Both the position numbers and the translations under genes were made by a program. 64,000 nt of DNA from Cichorium intybus (lineage: Eukaryota; Streptophyta; Magnoliopsida; Asterales; Asteraceae). The stretch is taken from positions 156,602,407-156,666,406 of the forward strand of contig CM042010.1 in the NCBI GenBank assembly GCA_023525715.1. The letters run 5' to 3'. Positions 13,791 through 25,815 of the stretch are shown piece after piece (within the stretch, counting starts at the first letter, position 1; every line of letters begins with the position of its first letter). A model generated the notes under the pieces. The model was not told the origin of the DNA and did no database searches. It saw only the letters and a program-made list of their open reading frames with translations.

Positions 13791-15905
13791 TCATTTTTGG
13801 TTTTGGTTTTTAGCATAATTTCTAGTGCATTAGAGCAATTTACATGTATGCCATTTGGACCTCAGTACTAGATATATATATATATATATATTTTTTGGAA
13901 TTATAAAAATAGAGGATTATTGCATTCAGTGTCAGCAATTGATAATGGATAATAAGACAAACATTAATATCTTAAGTGATTACTAAAACATTGGTAAACA
14001 AGTGTTCTTTAATGATATTAATAAGGTAAACTTGTCAATCTTTGTTACTCAGTGTCAACTGTAAGCGTTTTGTAGCTAAGCACGTACGTGTCTTGATCAT
14101 GGCTATTACATATGTACTCACCTTTTTCTTATGAAACTAACATTTGTCTGTATGAGGTTCCCTTAAAATGTCATTCCTCAGCACATGGGGATGTCCACAT
14201 TACATGGAAGTCAAATATAAAACTCCTAACTTAATGTATGACTGGATTGACTCACGTTGCATGCACACCATATGATCACCACATAGTTGATTTATTTTCT
14301 CTCACCACCCATTTGTATGTACTTTCTTTCATATTTTGATGAGCAACATATGAGCAACATACAGGTTCTTAAGGTGCAAAGTCATATATCTCCTTAACGA
14401 TAACAATGTTGTTCTTTTCTTCATCATGCTCCTGACTCAAATCCAATAACTTTCATCATTGATATCCTTTATGAGGAAGAGATCGTCTCAATAAGTCTTC
14501 ACTAATCATCCTAATTCATAGCCAGAAATCAATTAAGGCTCTACATAGAAAATAACCCACTTCAATAAATGATGAATTGTATCATTTAAATGACATAAGA
14601 TGCTACAAACATCATACTATTATTATGTAGGAAGGGTACTTACCTTGAATACTTGCAATCAAGAAATTATTGTTAACAAGTTATTGTTATCTCATAATTG
14701 TCTCTTTAAACAAACTTTGCTTGTATAAGGGAAAATCTTCACAAAATCACACCAAAGGATTCTGAATAACAAATATGCACTTGACAATGTCATGTAAAAA
14801 CGAACATCTTCCTTTTTTTTTTTTAAATTCAAAGGGGTACACAAATTGTTTGCTAGATTGTACAACATTCAAAAACCTTTAAAAATCACACCTGTTTTTC
14901 CTAGGATAAGATATCGTGTCTCAAAATGAGTCTACCTTGATGATAATATGTGCTTCACTTATCATAAAATTGCCAATAATGGTAGTGCATCCTTTTGAAC
15001 GCACCCCATCATAATTTCCTTTATATTTTTATATATTTTATCCTTATTGAGTCACATATCACAAGAAAACCAAATCCTTATTTTTGTTATAAATATATTT
15101 CCCTTTAGTCTCGTTCATACATTTGAATGCTCAATCTTATGAATAAAAGGAAGTGGGGAGTTAGTTGTGTTAAGTGACCATAATTTAGACTTAAGCTCGT
15201 TTTCCTCTTTCATTTGAAACAAATGACTTTTGAGAGCTTAGGGTGAAGAAAAGTGGCGATTTTGAGCTTGAAGAAGGAGATTAAGAGTGTTTGAAGAACA
15301 AGTGAAGGGGTTAAGCTAAGATTATTGCATTCAAGCTTTAGAAGGTATAAACTCTAGTACTTTTCTTCATTTTATGTAACTTAGGGTTTTTTTATTCTCA
15401 TGAATTCGAAATCCTTTGACAATTTAGGTATTTTATTGAGTTCTAGTAATAAAATCCCCAAGTTTTTTCTTATTTGATCAACAACATCCATTGATGTTGC
15501 TTGATTTTGGTTCTAAGAGTTATTTTTTAAGTTTCAAACCCTGCCATGGTTAGATTTTGATTTTGAACTACATTATGCGAGTTTGATATTTATACTTCTT
15601 AAAACGTAAAGATACATATTTATACTTCTAAAAGTTGTATTCATGCTTCTAAAAAAATAAAAATACATATTTTCTTCATGAATATGTATAATATAAAAAA
15701 ATACACAGGGTAAAAACATAAAAGAATTGTAAGCTTAAAGGTTTTTTTCTTACATCATTTCATGATAACCTGGAAACATGTTATAGCAGCTAAAAGGATG
15801 AAATTTGAAAAAAAAAGTTGCAAACTTTGGGCATTAATGAATAAGAAATCATATTAGGGATAAACTAGAAATGGACAAACTTAAGGAATTGCATGTCAAA
15901 ACCCT
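13791..15905. other. Spacer between the duplicated copies
   Basis: 13791-14085 still matches the region after the dead copy (31043-31335). 14086-15905 has no counterpart in the window and no recognisable gene. A stretch at about 15160-15380 has the look of a decayed LTR end or leader (GAAGAAGGAGATTAAG, CAAGCTTTAGAAGGTATAAA), but I found neither termini nor a target duplication. Confidence 0.5.
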
Positions 15906-17146
15906 ATATTTTATAGCTAGATTGCCTATATATAATGAATGACATTATTAGATGTGTCGTGAATCGTGATGTTGGTTATATTAACATGTTAAAATATTAC
16001 AAAGGCTTTAAAGCCCTATACATAGTTGACTTCAAAAAACTGATTATGATATTTTTTTTTCAAGTTTTGTGATGAAAACTTTATTATTAATATACAATAG
16101 GTATTCAGATGACCGATTTATAATTAACTTTTTATTTGATATTTTATAGTTCACATGTAATGTATACATATTATTTCATCGTATTATATTAAACATGTGT
16201 AATGCGTGTACATACGTCTCCTTCTAATATAAGGTTCCATAATGCATGATTTAATGGAACGGTTGGATATAGTGGAATGTCTAGTTTATATTTAATGGAT
16301 TTAATTCAACCATATTGAGATGTCATTTGACATTCGGTAGATAAGAAGTTCAATGGTCGTTGAATGGTTCATTAGGAAAGAAATGTTTTTAGTTAATTTT
16401 TTTTAAATATGTTCCATTAAACTTTGTTGGCTTTAATGTTTTGTAAATAAATGATAAAATTGTATACAAATAAAATATCGATGTTAGAATATATTAAACT
16501 TCATAAAAATTAATATATCCTAAATGCTTGTTTTAAGAGTATCCACAATAAGAGATTTTTATAGTGGTTTCAAACTCAAAACCTTTTAAAAATCGAAGAA
16601 CCTATTGGATGATTTTTTTTCAACCAAAGTTTTTCAATATGCTTTTAATTATCAAGCTTTTTTCCAGAATTTTTTCAATAATTTTATGGATCTTTTAAGT
16701 TTTCAATCAATTGTAAATAGACAGCTTTTATAAACAATAATACAATCACAAAACAAGATTATTGTGCCCCATAAATAAACAAAAAAGGTTATCTTATTGT
16801 GGAGATAAAATGAGATTTTTCCTTAAAAGTTTTTTTAATGAAAAAATTCTACAAAAAATCTGTCGTAACTTGGATGATTGTTTGAATCTTATATGAAAAA
16901 ACTCTACCAAAAATCTCTCATAACTTTAATTTTTAGTTTTATAGAGCATTCGTAATAGATGTTTTTTCAAACCAAAAAACTCTTAAAGATTGAAAAAAGC
17001 TATTTAAAAAGCTTATTTAAAGACAACTTTTTAATGAATTTGTAACTTGTTAATTAGCAAATTCTTCCGTAAATCTGACAATCTATACAAATAACTCTTT
17101 AGTGAATATATAATTTTTATTTTTATTTTTATTTTTTGCTTTTTTC
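15906..17146. other. Non-coding upstream part of copy 2
   Basis: Corresponds to about 111-2400 of copy 1 without the 975-1944 insertion. AT-rich, no gene. At about 16661-16720 it provides the empty site for that insertion. Confidence 0.6.
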
Positions 17147-17313
17147 GGGAAATTTGTTATAAAGTCCTTATATTTTGGGCTTAATTTGGAAAAAACCCTC
17201 CCTGATTTTTTTTTTTTGCTATTTAACCCTCGTAACCGGTAAATGTTTGTAAAATTACTCTTGCCCCCGATTACCTATTAGGTTACCGGTTACCTCATTC
17301 GAATTGGGTTAAT

Positions 17314-20240
17314 TTGAACGTTCCCCAAACGAACGTCTGTGTAAACTCTTCAAAACATTCGATGTTGCCCGGAGAAATTCGACTTGTCCCAAACGTTAGC
17401 GATGACGACGAAGAAGAACCACTCGATTTGACGAACATTGACGTTGAAGAGGACGAGGATTTCAAAGTTAAAGCACCATCTAGATGCAAGGATGTTTTTT
17501 TAAACACGATAAAAGATGTCGACGGTTACATTACTGGGTTAGACGAAGTTGATGAGGAGTATCAAATTGAAGATGAAATCCTCACTGTGGACGCTACACA
17601 TGAAGATGACGAGGAAGAAGGAATTGGGATTGAATATCGTACCCATGATCCGTCTGTGAAGTGGAATAAAATGAAACCCGTTTGTGGAGAAAGGTATGAA
17701 TCACCTCAACAACTCAGACATTGTTTAACAAATTATGCAATTAGTAATGGCTATCAGTTGAGATTCGAGAAATTTGATAGTGTTAGAATGCTTGTCACAT
17801 GTGGGAAGAACACGGACAAAAAAAAATGTCCCTTCAGAATCTATGCATCTTGGATGAGCACAAAGAGGTCCTTTCAAATTAAAAATATGGTAGATCAGCA
17901 TAAGTGTGTGAGGAATTTTGGCAATGCATCACTTATGAACCCGACTTAGATAGCTAGGCAGTTTTTGAAAGAATTGATTAGGAAACCAAACCTTAAATGC
18001 AAAGATATGCAGACTATGATACAAAGCAAATTTCACTGTCAAGTCTCATGGTGGAGGTGTTATACAACTAGGTGCAGGGCAATGTCTCTCATAGAAGGTA
18101 AACTTAGTGAACATTATGCACGAGTCTGGGATTATGCAGATGAGTTGCTGAGATCCAATCCTGGTAGTACAATCAAAGTTGGTGTGAATGTTAACCCTGA
18201 TAATAAAACATATTTTCATAGAATGTACATATGTTTGCACGCAATTAAGGAAGGTTAGAAAAGAGGTTGTCGTAGGGTTATTGGTCTTGATGGCTGTTTT
18301 CTAAAAGGGCAATGTAAGGGTGAACTTCTAACTGCAATAGGCAGAGATGGCAACAACCAGGTGTATCCCATAGCATGGGCTGTTGTGGACATTGAAAACA
18401 AAGCAAATTGGAAGTGGTTCTTGGAGCTTTTAGATGAGGATTTAGGATTACAAGGTGGAAGAGGTTTATGTATCATTTCAGATCAACACAAGGTACGTTG
18501 TTATCTAATTTTATATTTAATCTGTCATTGTTTATTGTAATAGAGTAATAATTTATTGCATATTACCCTGTGTAGGGCTTGTTAGAATCCACCAAATAGA
18601 TCCTGCCATATATCGAGCACAGGCAGTGTGCTAGGCACATTTATGCCAACTTCAGAAAGGTATATAGTGGACTAGAGTTTAAAAACTTGTTCTGGGCAGC
18701 TGCTACATCTACTGTGGAGGGAGAGTTCTTGATGATAATGGAAAAAATAAAAGCTATTAATCCTGGTGCATATAATTACCTTAAAGCAAGGGATGAAAAA
18801 ACATGGTGCAGGGCTTATTTTGGGAGTGGAATTTCTTGTGAAGCAGTTGAAAATGGTATTGCTGAGTGCTTCAATTCCATTATCTTGGAGGCTAGGAAGA
18901 AACCACTCTTGACTATGCTTGAAGAGATACGGTTATACCTGATGGATAGGTTCTTTAAAATGCAACAAAAGGTGGACAAATGGAATGGAAATACGTGCCC
19001 TTCTGCTGTGAAGAAATTGTCTAAGTTTGGTGAATTTGTGAGGTAAGCCAACATCCTTAATTTGTAAGTACTTTTACTTATTAAAAACTAACTTTATTAT
19101 AAACTTTAACAGGAATTGGGTGGTTTGTCCTAGTGGAATGAATGTGTATGAAACCAGGAATGGATATGATTCATTTGCTGTGGATTTGAGTGTACATATA
19201 TGCACATGCAATCTATGGGAAATATCTGGAATCCCATGTGTACATGCACAGGCCTGTATCTATTACACACACCAGGATCCAACTGATTTCATCAACGTGT
19301 GGTTCAGCAAAGAAAAATTCCAAGAAACCTATGCCAAGAACTTGCAACCTGTTAATGGTAGTAAACTTTGGGTTTCTACTCCGTTTATCAAACCCCTTCC
19401 TCCCATAGCAAGAAGGATGCCAGGGAGGCCAAGTATAAAAAGAAGAAGACATATTTCTGAAAATGATGACATGAAATTCCAAGTCTTAGGTAAGGGTAGG
19501 ACGGTCAAGTGCACAAACTGCCAAGAGATGGGCCATAACAAGGTTTCATGCAACAAACCACATGTTGAACCACCACCTAAACCAAAAAAGAAAATGGGAA
19601 GGCCAAGGTTAGATCCGGATGTTAATCATTGGATAAGAGGTGGCGTTAGGGCACCAAGAAGAGGGTCTAGGGGTGGAGGTCAGAGGGGTAGAGGAAACAG
19701 GGTTGAAGTAAATGAAAGGAAAGAGGAGCAGGTATCTAGGGGTAGAGGAAATACGGTTAAAGTAAATGAAAGGAAAGAGGAGCAGGTATCTAGGGGTAGA
19801 GGAAATACGGTTGAAGTAAATGAAAGGAAAGAGGAGCAGGTATCTGTACATGTAGCTGAAGAGGGTGAAATGATTCACATAAAAAAACGATTCAAGACAT
19901 GAGAGACTCAAAATATGATGATGAAGTGATTATGGATGCGTTAGGACTAACCAAAGCTGAAATGGATGCCATCCTTTGTATTGCAGAAGTACCCGTGGAA
20001 ATAGACCTGTCAATGGTAACAAACATATTACAATTTTAACTTTCTAATTTCTTATATGAATACTTACTATTGTACTTAATTATTTTAGCAGAATTTTGGT
20101 GTTGCGAGTCAAGAAACTATTCAGGAGGCTGTAAATGAAGAAGACAATGGTGAGGAAGGTGTAGAGGAAACCCAAATCGATGTCTTGAAATATGAAAGTC
20201 AAAGGAGGAAGTCATCTGAAAGAATCATTAAAAAAAGCTA
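17314..20240 (+). pseudogene. MULE transposase (MURA-like), inactivated
   Basis: Starts ATG 17314 with an acidic N-terminus and a MuDR N-terminal DNA-binding region (about 17660-17940). The MULE transposase core follows (VIGLDGCFLKG, IISDQHKG, EHRQCARHIYANF) with introns at about 18493-18575 and 19043-19111. Next come a SWIM zinc finger (CTCNLWEISGIPCVH) and a CCHC knuckle (CTNCQEMGHNKVSC). The tail has three near-identical 66-bp units at about 19680-19850 encoding a GRGN..EVNERKEEQVS motif. It is dead: in-frame TAG codons at 17947, 18256 and about 18595, probably a 1-base loss in an A-run at about 19880, and another A-run shift near 20235. Two of the TAGs sit where the family has tryptophan, so TGG to TAG is likely (inference). 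Confidence 0.88.
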
Positions 20241-20893
20241 AGTATGCATGTCGTGTATCCAGATGGGAGGGGAAGCAGTGCACGACAACCACACCTTTTA
20301 GATTAATGGGTTTGATAACCCTTCTTTTGTTTCGGAATCCGCTATTGGGCAAATGTATTTGAAAGTCATTTTTGTGTATCTAGTCATAGGGGATCTGTCA
20401 TAGTGTAACCTTTTGTGTATCTAGTCATTGGGCAAATGTATTTGAAAGCCCTTTTTGTGTATCTTGTGAATATTACAAGCCTTTCCAAAAGGTTAACACT
20501 ATGGCACAACTTGTTATTAATGGTTATCAAGGTTCCAAACTGCCATTATAATGCTTATGTTCTTTGTTATGGAAGTGTTAGAATTAGCAATGTACTTTGT
20601 AACATGCATACTTTAAGATATTCATCAAACAACCATTAAAATGCTTATTTTCTTTGTTATGGAAGTGTCACAATTAACAATGTACTTTGTAATATGAATA
20701 CATTAAGACATTCATCCAACATACACACAAGTACTAACATAAACACATTCATCCATTCATTACCATAACGATCCAACAATACACATAAGTACTAACATAC
20801 ATCCGAAACATAAACATAAGTACTAACATACCAAAAGACTTCACTGACTTCCCATACTAACATTAGGACCCAAAAGACTACAGTTACTGCATC

Positions 20894-21346
20894 CTACCAT
20901 TTACCAAAAACCAATACAACAACAACCAACACCACAACTAGTGCAATCTTGCAAGTTCCAAGTGGTACACCATCATCGTTTTCCATGTTTCCTGCATTGC
21001 CATCAACAACTGCTTCTACTTCCATGTTTCCTCTGATTCCTAAGTTATGCCCTACCATCATTTGACCCCGGTACCAATTATTGGGTAATGGAGGGTCAAT
21101 CCACGCAAAGTATTTGCAATCCTTCGTTTTATCCTGCAACATTCATGATTACAACATTATACATTGCATCGATAGCAATGAACTTAATTAAATTACCCTT
21201 ACCTTGAAATTACGGCACCCAACAAATCGTCTACCTGGGTTTCTAGGTGTCCACGAAGTCCACATACCGAAATCATCTCCACAATGACATTTCGTCCTCA
21301 CAACTGCCCTTCGATTGACACTTCCAGTCGACGATGAGGAAGCCAT
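20894..21346 (-). CDS. GRF-type zinc-finger protein with C-terminal membrane segment, carried by the MULE
   Basis: Two exons on the minus strand: 21346-21203 (48 codons, ATG at 21346) and 21133-20894. The intron is GT-AG and the protein is 127 aa with no break. The N-terminal half is a GRF zinc finger: CHCG about 20-23, then NPGRRFVGC about 36-44, then DCKYFAWID about 53-61, split by the intron exactly inside the finger. The last about 20 residues are a valine/leucine-rich membrane helix (LVVVLVVVVLVF) ending FGKW. GRF fingers bind nucleic acid. Small plant proteins with this finger plus a tail helix are common and mostly of unknown role. Its start lies about 75 bp inside the right TIR, convergent with the transposase. 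Confidence 0.72.
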
Positions 21347-21920
21347 TTTTGCGGAAAGTTCTCTCGATTGTGGTTTTTTTGTACATTATTTCTGCATTCC
21401 CATGTTCAAATACCCCCAAGCGAATGAGGTAACCAGTAACCTAATAGGTAACCGGGGTGAGGGAGTAATTTTACAAACATTTACCGGTTACGAGGGTTAA
21501 ATAGCAAAAAAAAAAAAAATCAGGGAGGGTTTTTTCAAAATTAAGCCTAAAATATAAGGACTTTATAACAAATTTCCCTTTTATAAAACCCTATCCTAGT
21601 ACGAACGTTTGAAGTATTTAAAAAACAAATACCAAATTTCCGAATAACAATTCCACCCTTGATTTTAAATTGTATTGTATGTAAAAAAAAAATAATAATA
21701 ACTCGTTTATCATTTTAAAAAAAGGTTTAACAAAAAATAATTAGACCTGTCCCAACTTTGTAGGATACTGAGGTTGTGTTTGTTTTTGAAGATGTAAAAT
21801 GTCTTTTGTCTTTTTCCATGTCTGCGGAAGAAGACGTGGACTAAAAGTCTTTTTTCATGTCTTTTGTCTTCATAAAAAGAGTGTTTGTTTTTAATGTCTT
21901 TTTGGAATTATTTTCATTCT

Positions 21921-22142
21921 AACACACCCCCACTCCACGTGCAACCCCACTTCACCCACCCAACCTACTAGAACCCACCCCACCCACCCCCACTCCCGCC
22001 CCACCCCATCCACGAGCACCCACCCCGCCCCACCCTACCCACCCCTCAAAAAAATATTATTTTTTTAAAACTTTTTATCCCTCACTCCCGCCCCACCAGC
22101 ACCCACCCTACCCCTACCCCTACCCCACCTTACCCACCCCTT
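21921..22142 (+). repeat. C-rich minisatellite (CCCACCC type)
   Basis: Runs such as ACCCACCCCACCCACCCCC interrupted by a short AT-rich stretch at about 22045-22080. On the minus strand it resembles the G-rich block at 1150-1545. It lies in the left subterminal part of the 21773-23528 element. Confidence 0.75.
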
Positions 22143-22587
22143 AGAAAATATATTATTGTGGAATAGTGCATTGTTTTTACACTTTTGTGCATCAACTACT
22201 GTTTATACATATTTCAACCAAAAGTCTAAGGGATATTTTTGTCATTTAACACTTGTCCATCAACGCACATGTTTGTTCTATAAAAATTCATTCTTTTAAC
22301 TTTGGTGCTAGTTGGTTCATAAATTTGCTCTTCGGTTGTTGCCATATACGTACCTTTTGGTAGTTTCCATACACAGGGGTAGTTTGGTCAAAATTTTCAT
22401 GGTACAGGGGAAAAAGATAAAAAAACTGAAAAGAAGCAATATACCCTGGTTCCAAATAGGAAAAAGAAAAATAAAATAGTAATCTGAACACTAGATTGTA
22501 TTACCAAATACAAAAGCTAAAGGAAACAAATACATAATTCAGCTAAAAATAAGCAACGAAAAAATAAACATTTATGTAACTTAATTT

Positions 22588-22844
22588 GTCAACATGAATG
22601 AAAAAGATTATCAAGAGGAAAAAGAACAAATTCCTTCCCAAAATTCATTCTTGGTATGATTTGCCATGCAATTTTTTTTTTAATTTTCACAATTAAACAA
22701 ATACGTTCCAAGTTAGTGTTTTTTGTAGGGTGCATGATCATGGGGGTGAGCCAATTATTCCTTTTAGTTGTGCCTTAGAACGAAATTTAGCTGATATGCC
22801 ACAAAATGAAGCTGCAAAATACTCTGTGGACAACAAATACAAAG
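22588..22844 (+). pseudogene. Captured fragment of an Obg-like ATPase (YchF/OLA1) gene: two exons and one intron
   Basis: The first part, 22588-22653, encodes VNMNEKDY and then, after a 1-base frame slip, KRKKNKFLPKIHSW, ending at a GT donor. The second, 22729-22844, follows an AG acceptor and encodes HDHGGEPIIPFSCALERNLADMP..EAAKY, again ending at a GT donor. This is the conserved segment between the GTPase domain and the C-terminal domain of plant OLA1/YchF (recalled family pattern). The intron has been kept, so capture was from DNA rather than from mRNA. No other part of the gene is visible, so it cannot make a working ATPase. Confidence 0.78.
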
Positions 22845-24750
22845 GTAACTTCATCTTCAACTTTCAAGTTAAGATTATGTATCTTAAATCGGTTCACAAG
22901 AATTTGGAATATCTTAACCAAATCAAATCAAACAATCACATGTTAAACTGCAAATGAAAGGAAAAATTACGTTTTTTAAACTTACTTCTGCAAGGGTATT
23001 TTCGGTAAGGCTTTGCTGATCGGGATTTTGGTGGCCGGAGACGAAGCAGACCTGTCAGAAACGAAAAGCTTTTAGATCCGGAAAACCCATCTCATATAAT
23101 CAAAGAGGACGACAAAGTGGGGAGAAAAGAGAATCAAGAATCGGAACTACAATATGGACCCGATTGTCGGAGGCCTGGAGCAAGGGAGGCGGCGTTGTTG
23201 ATCGACGGCGGCGTGAATCAGCGGGCCGGCAGCAGAAGCGATGGCCGGCGTAGTGAGGAGCGATGGCCGGTACTCGATCGGAGAAAAGGGTAGCAAGGAG
23301 CGATGATGAAAACGGGAGGAAGAGATGACTGAAAACGGGAGGAAAAGACACAGCGTGAGGATTCAGAAAGAGGGAAAAAGTGTTTTTTTAGGTCTTCCGG
23401 CAAAAGACCTCAAAAGGACTTTTTGATCTCTTTTCTCTTTCAAAAAACAAACGCTCTTCTTGCAAAATGTCTACCCGCCAGAAGATGTTTGGGAGAAAAA
23501 AGACTTTTTTTAAAAAAACAAACACACCCTGAGTTTTTGGTTGAAGCAAAACTCGTCTCTTCCCGGCCAAAATACCATGAAGAGAGCCACAACCACAAGA
23601 ACCTCCCAGATTTCAGCAAATTTCTACATGAATTTAAACTCCTCCGATTCTCTAGGGTTTTCTAACACCAACGTTTCACAAATCAGACCAATCCAATACT
23701 CTCTCGAAGTTTCAATTTCTCACTCTTCATTATTGCCGTGCCGTATCTACTTCGCCGGAGACGGTAGCCTCATTTCCACACTCCCAGTCAGTTTTCGTTT
23801 ATCGCTATACGATCCCGGTCGATTTTGATTTATGATGTGAATGACAAGAGAGATGAAGGGAGTCGAAGTAATCAAACTTTGATTTCAGTGTTAAGATGGT
23901 ATGTTTGCTTCCCATTCGACATCAATGCGTGATTTTATGTTTATCTACGGCAGTAGTTGAACTTATTATATTAGGTTCTTAAGGATTTATTATGTTATGC
24001 TATAGATGAAAGAATCGTTGCTCTGAAAATTTTGATCCGAGATCTGGCATGTTTACGGATCGTACGAGTTAGGATATGGAGGAATTTCAATCGAGTTTTG
24101 ATTTTGATATTAGATGCTATGGACGTAGGAATATTTTCCCCTAAACATCTGGCATCTGATGGGTGAAATTATAATTCAGGCTGAAGCAGTTAATATCATC
24201 CTAGGCACTCACGTATGGGTAGAAGACCCAAACATCTGCTGGATTGATGGACAAGTTACAAAGATTAATGGAGGAATTTGAGGTTGAAACAACTGCGGGA
24301 AGAAAGATTTATTGATGGTAACTACCTTTTGGCTTTTGCACATAGTACTTTAGGAAAAACATAAATGGCGTCACTTATTTTGGATGGCATACGGCAGACT
24401 CAAGCACTCAGGCATAGTCCTCCAGACAGGTTTGCGCGCCATGGCTGCTGGTAATGCATTTAGATACAAAAAGACGACTAAGGCATTGCTCCTTGTACAA
24501 GTCAGTACCTGGAAAATTACATGTTGTATATAAATCCATTATTTTTTTTTCTTTTTACTCTAACGTGCCAATGCTTGCAGGCCAACTGGCATCGTCATAT
24601 ATAAATATTATAAGAGACTGATGAGGTGAGCAATTATCACACAAACAAGATGGAGGGGAAGAGTTGCTAGGAGAGAGCTTCGGAAGCTAAAGATGGTTGG
24701 CTTCTATTTATATAGTTACACTTACCATGCATTAATCTACATGTTATTAG

Positions 24751-25140
24751 TGTTGGACAAATGGTCTCAAAGATACCCAACAACCCGCCCAATGACAAAA
24801 ATACAGAAATTTTGAACATAAAAATATACGTGGAAAACTCAATAACTATGGGTCTTTAGAGAGAAAAATTCACTACATGGCAAATTATTACAATCACATA
24901 AACAAATCTCTCAAGCAAATCCCTCCGATTACACCCACACTCGTTAAAGATATAACTCACAATTTTCTACATTCTAAAATAAGAGTGAAGAAAAAAATCA
25001 AATACTTAAAAGTGTATTTGATTGGCACATTGATACTAAAGTCTTGGATTCCTTTAATATGCATGGGCCCTACTCCACCGTTTACTCTCTACCAATGTGG
25101 GACAAAATCCTTCTTTCATATTAGCCTACTAATCTCATCA
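24751..25140. mobile_element. Solo LTR in the intron of the dead myosin (older copy)
   Basis: Counterpart of 8758-9154, starting TGTTGGAC after ATTAG and ending CTCATCA before AATAG. The end and target duplication have mutated. Its presence at the same place in both copies shows the insertion predates the duplication. Confidence 0.65.
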
Positions 25141-25815
25141 AATAGTTGCTCATTTTCGATATACACAGGCTGCAAGAGAAACGGATGCACTCCAAGAAGC
25201 AAAGGATAAGCTTCAAGCACAAGTGGAAGACCTCACCTGGCGTTTACAGTTAGAAAAACGTTTGAAGGTAATGCACATGTTACTATTTCTTTTTATTTCG
25301 CGAATCAAAACTAAGATATTTGTGGTTTGAATATTGTGATGAAATGATAACACTAAATCATGCAGACTGACTTGGAAGAAGCAAAAGGACAGGAAATTTT
25401 GAAATTGCAAAACTCGTTGCAAGCTGTGCAGGCTAAAGTTGATGAAATAAATGCATTGCTTGTAAAAGAACGTGAATCTGCACAGAAAGCAATTGAAGAA
25501 GCATCAACTATTGTTCGAGAACCCGTCCCAATCCATGTAGAAGATACTGAAAAGATTGATAAATTAAGTGCAGAAGTCGATGAATTGAAGGTAATGTTGG
25601 TTTCCTACAAATTCTCTCTCACATCTGAATCTAGTAATAAGAGTCGCCTTACATAATTGTTGGGTTGCAGAAATTGTTAGAATCAGAGAGAAACCGAGCT
25701 AATGAATCTGAAAAGAAGTGCACTGAAGCCCTTGAAACTAGTGAAGTTAAACAGCAGAAGTTGAAAGAAACTATAAACAGAGCGAATCAATTTCAGAACT
25801 CTATGAATAGGTTTG

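Larger units (their letters stand above)
17147..21578. mobile_element. Mutator-like element (MULE) with long TIRs and two convergent genes
   Basis: The terminal inverted repeats run 17147-17301 and 21421-21578 (start GGGAAATTTGTTATAAAGTC), with only a handful of differences by eye. Weaker similarity continues about 18 bp further in. The element interrupts copy 2: the flanks join up against copy 1 near 2400. A MURA-type transposase gene reads rightwards from just inside the left TIR. A GRF zinc-finger gene reads leftwards from just inside the right TIR. This is the MuDR-like layout of two convergent genes driven from the TIRs. I could not find a convincing 9-bp target duplication (left flank GCTTTTTTC, right flank TTTTATAAA). 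Confidence 0.88.
21773..23528. mobile_element. Non-autonomous TIR element carrying captured gene fragments
   Basis: Its ends are inverted, GTTGTGTTTGTTTTTG on the left and (reverse complement) GGTGTGTTTGTTTTTT on the right, and it is flanked by the direct repeat CTGAG (21768-21772 and 23529-23533). Copy 1 has the uninterrupted site near 2540, so the insertion postdates the duplication. The subterminal regions are rich in GTCTTT / AAAGAC motifs. The terminal motif is hAT-like, but 5 bp is short for a hAT target duplication, so the superfamily is open. The inside holds an Obg-like ATPase fragment (22588-22844), a C-rich minisatellite and a GC-rich block (about 23020-23350) of unknown origin. 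Confidence 0.75.

Noticed and set aside
17138..21587. 9-bp target duplication for the MULE
   Set aside because: The flanks GCTTTTTTC and TTTTATAAA do not match; the site may have mutated or the ends may be a few bases off.
22730..22957. A small 75-aa gene starting MHDHGGEP
   Set aside because: Only the first half is coding and it is an internal exon of an Obg-like ATPase; the ATG is not a real start and the rest is intron.
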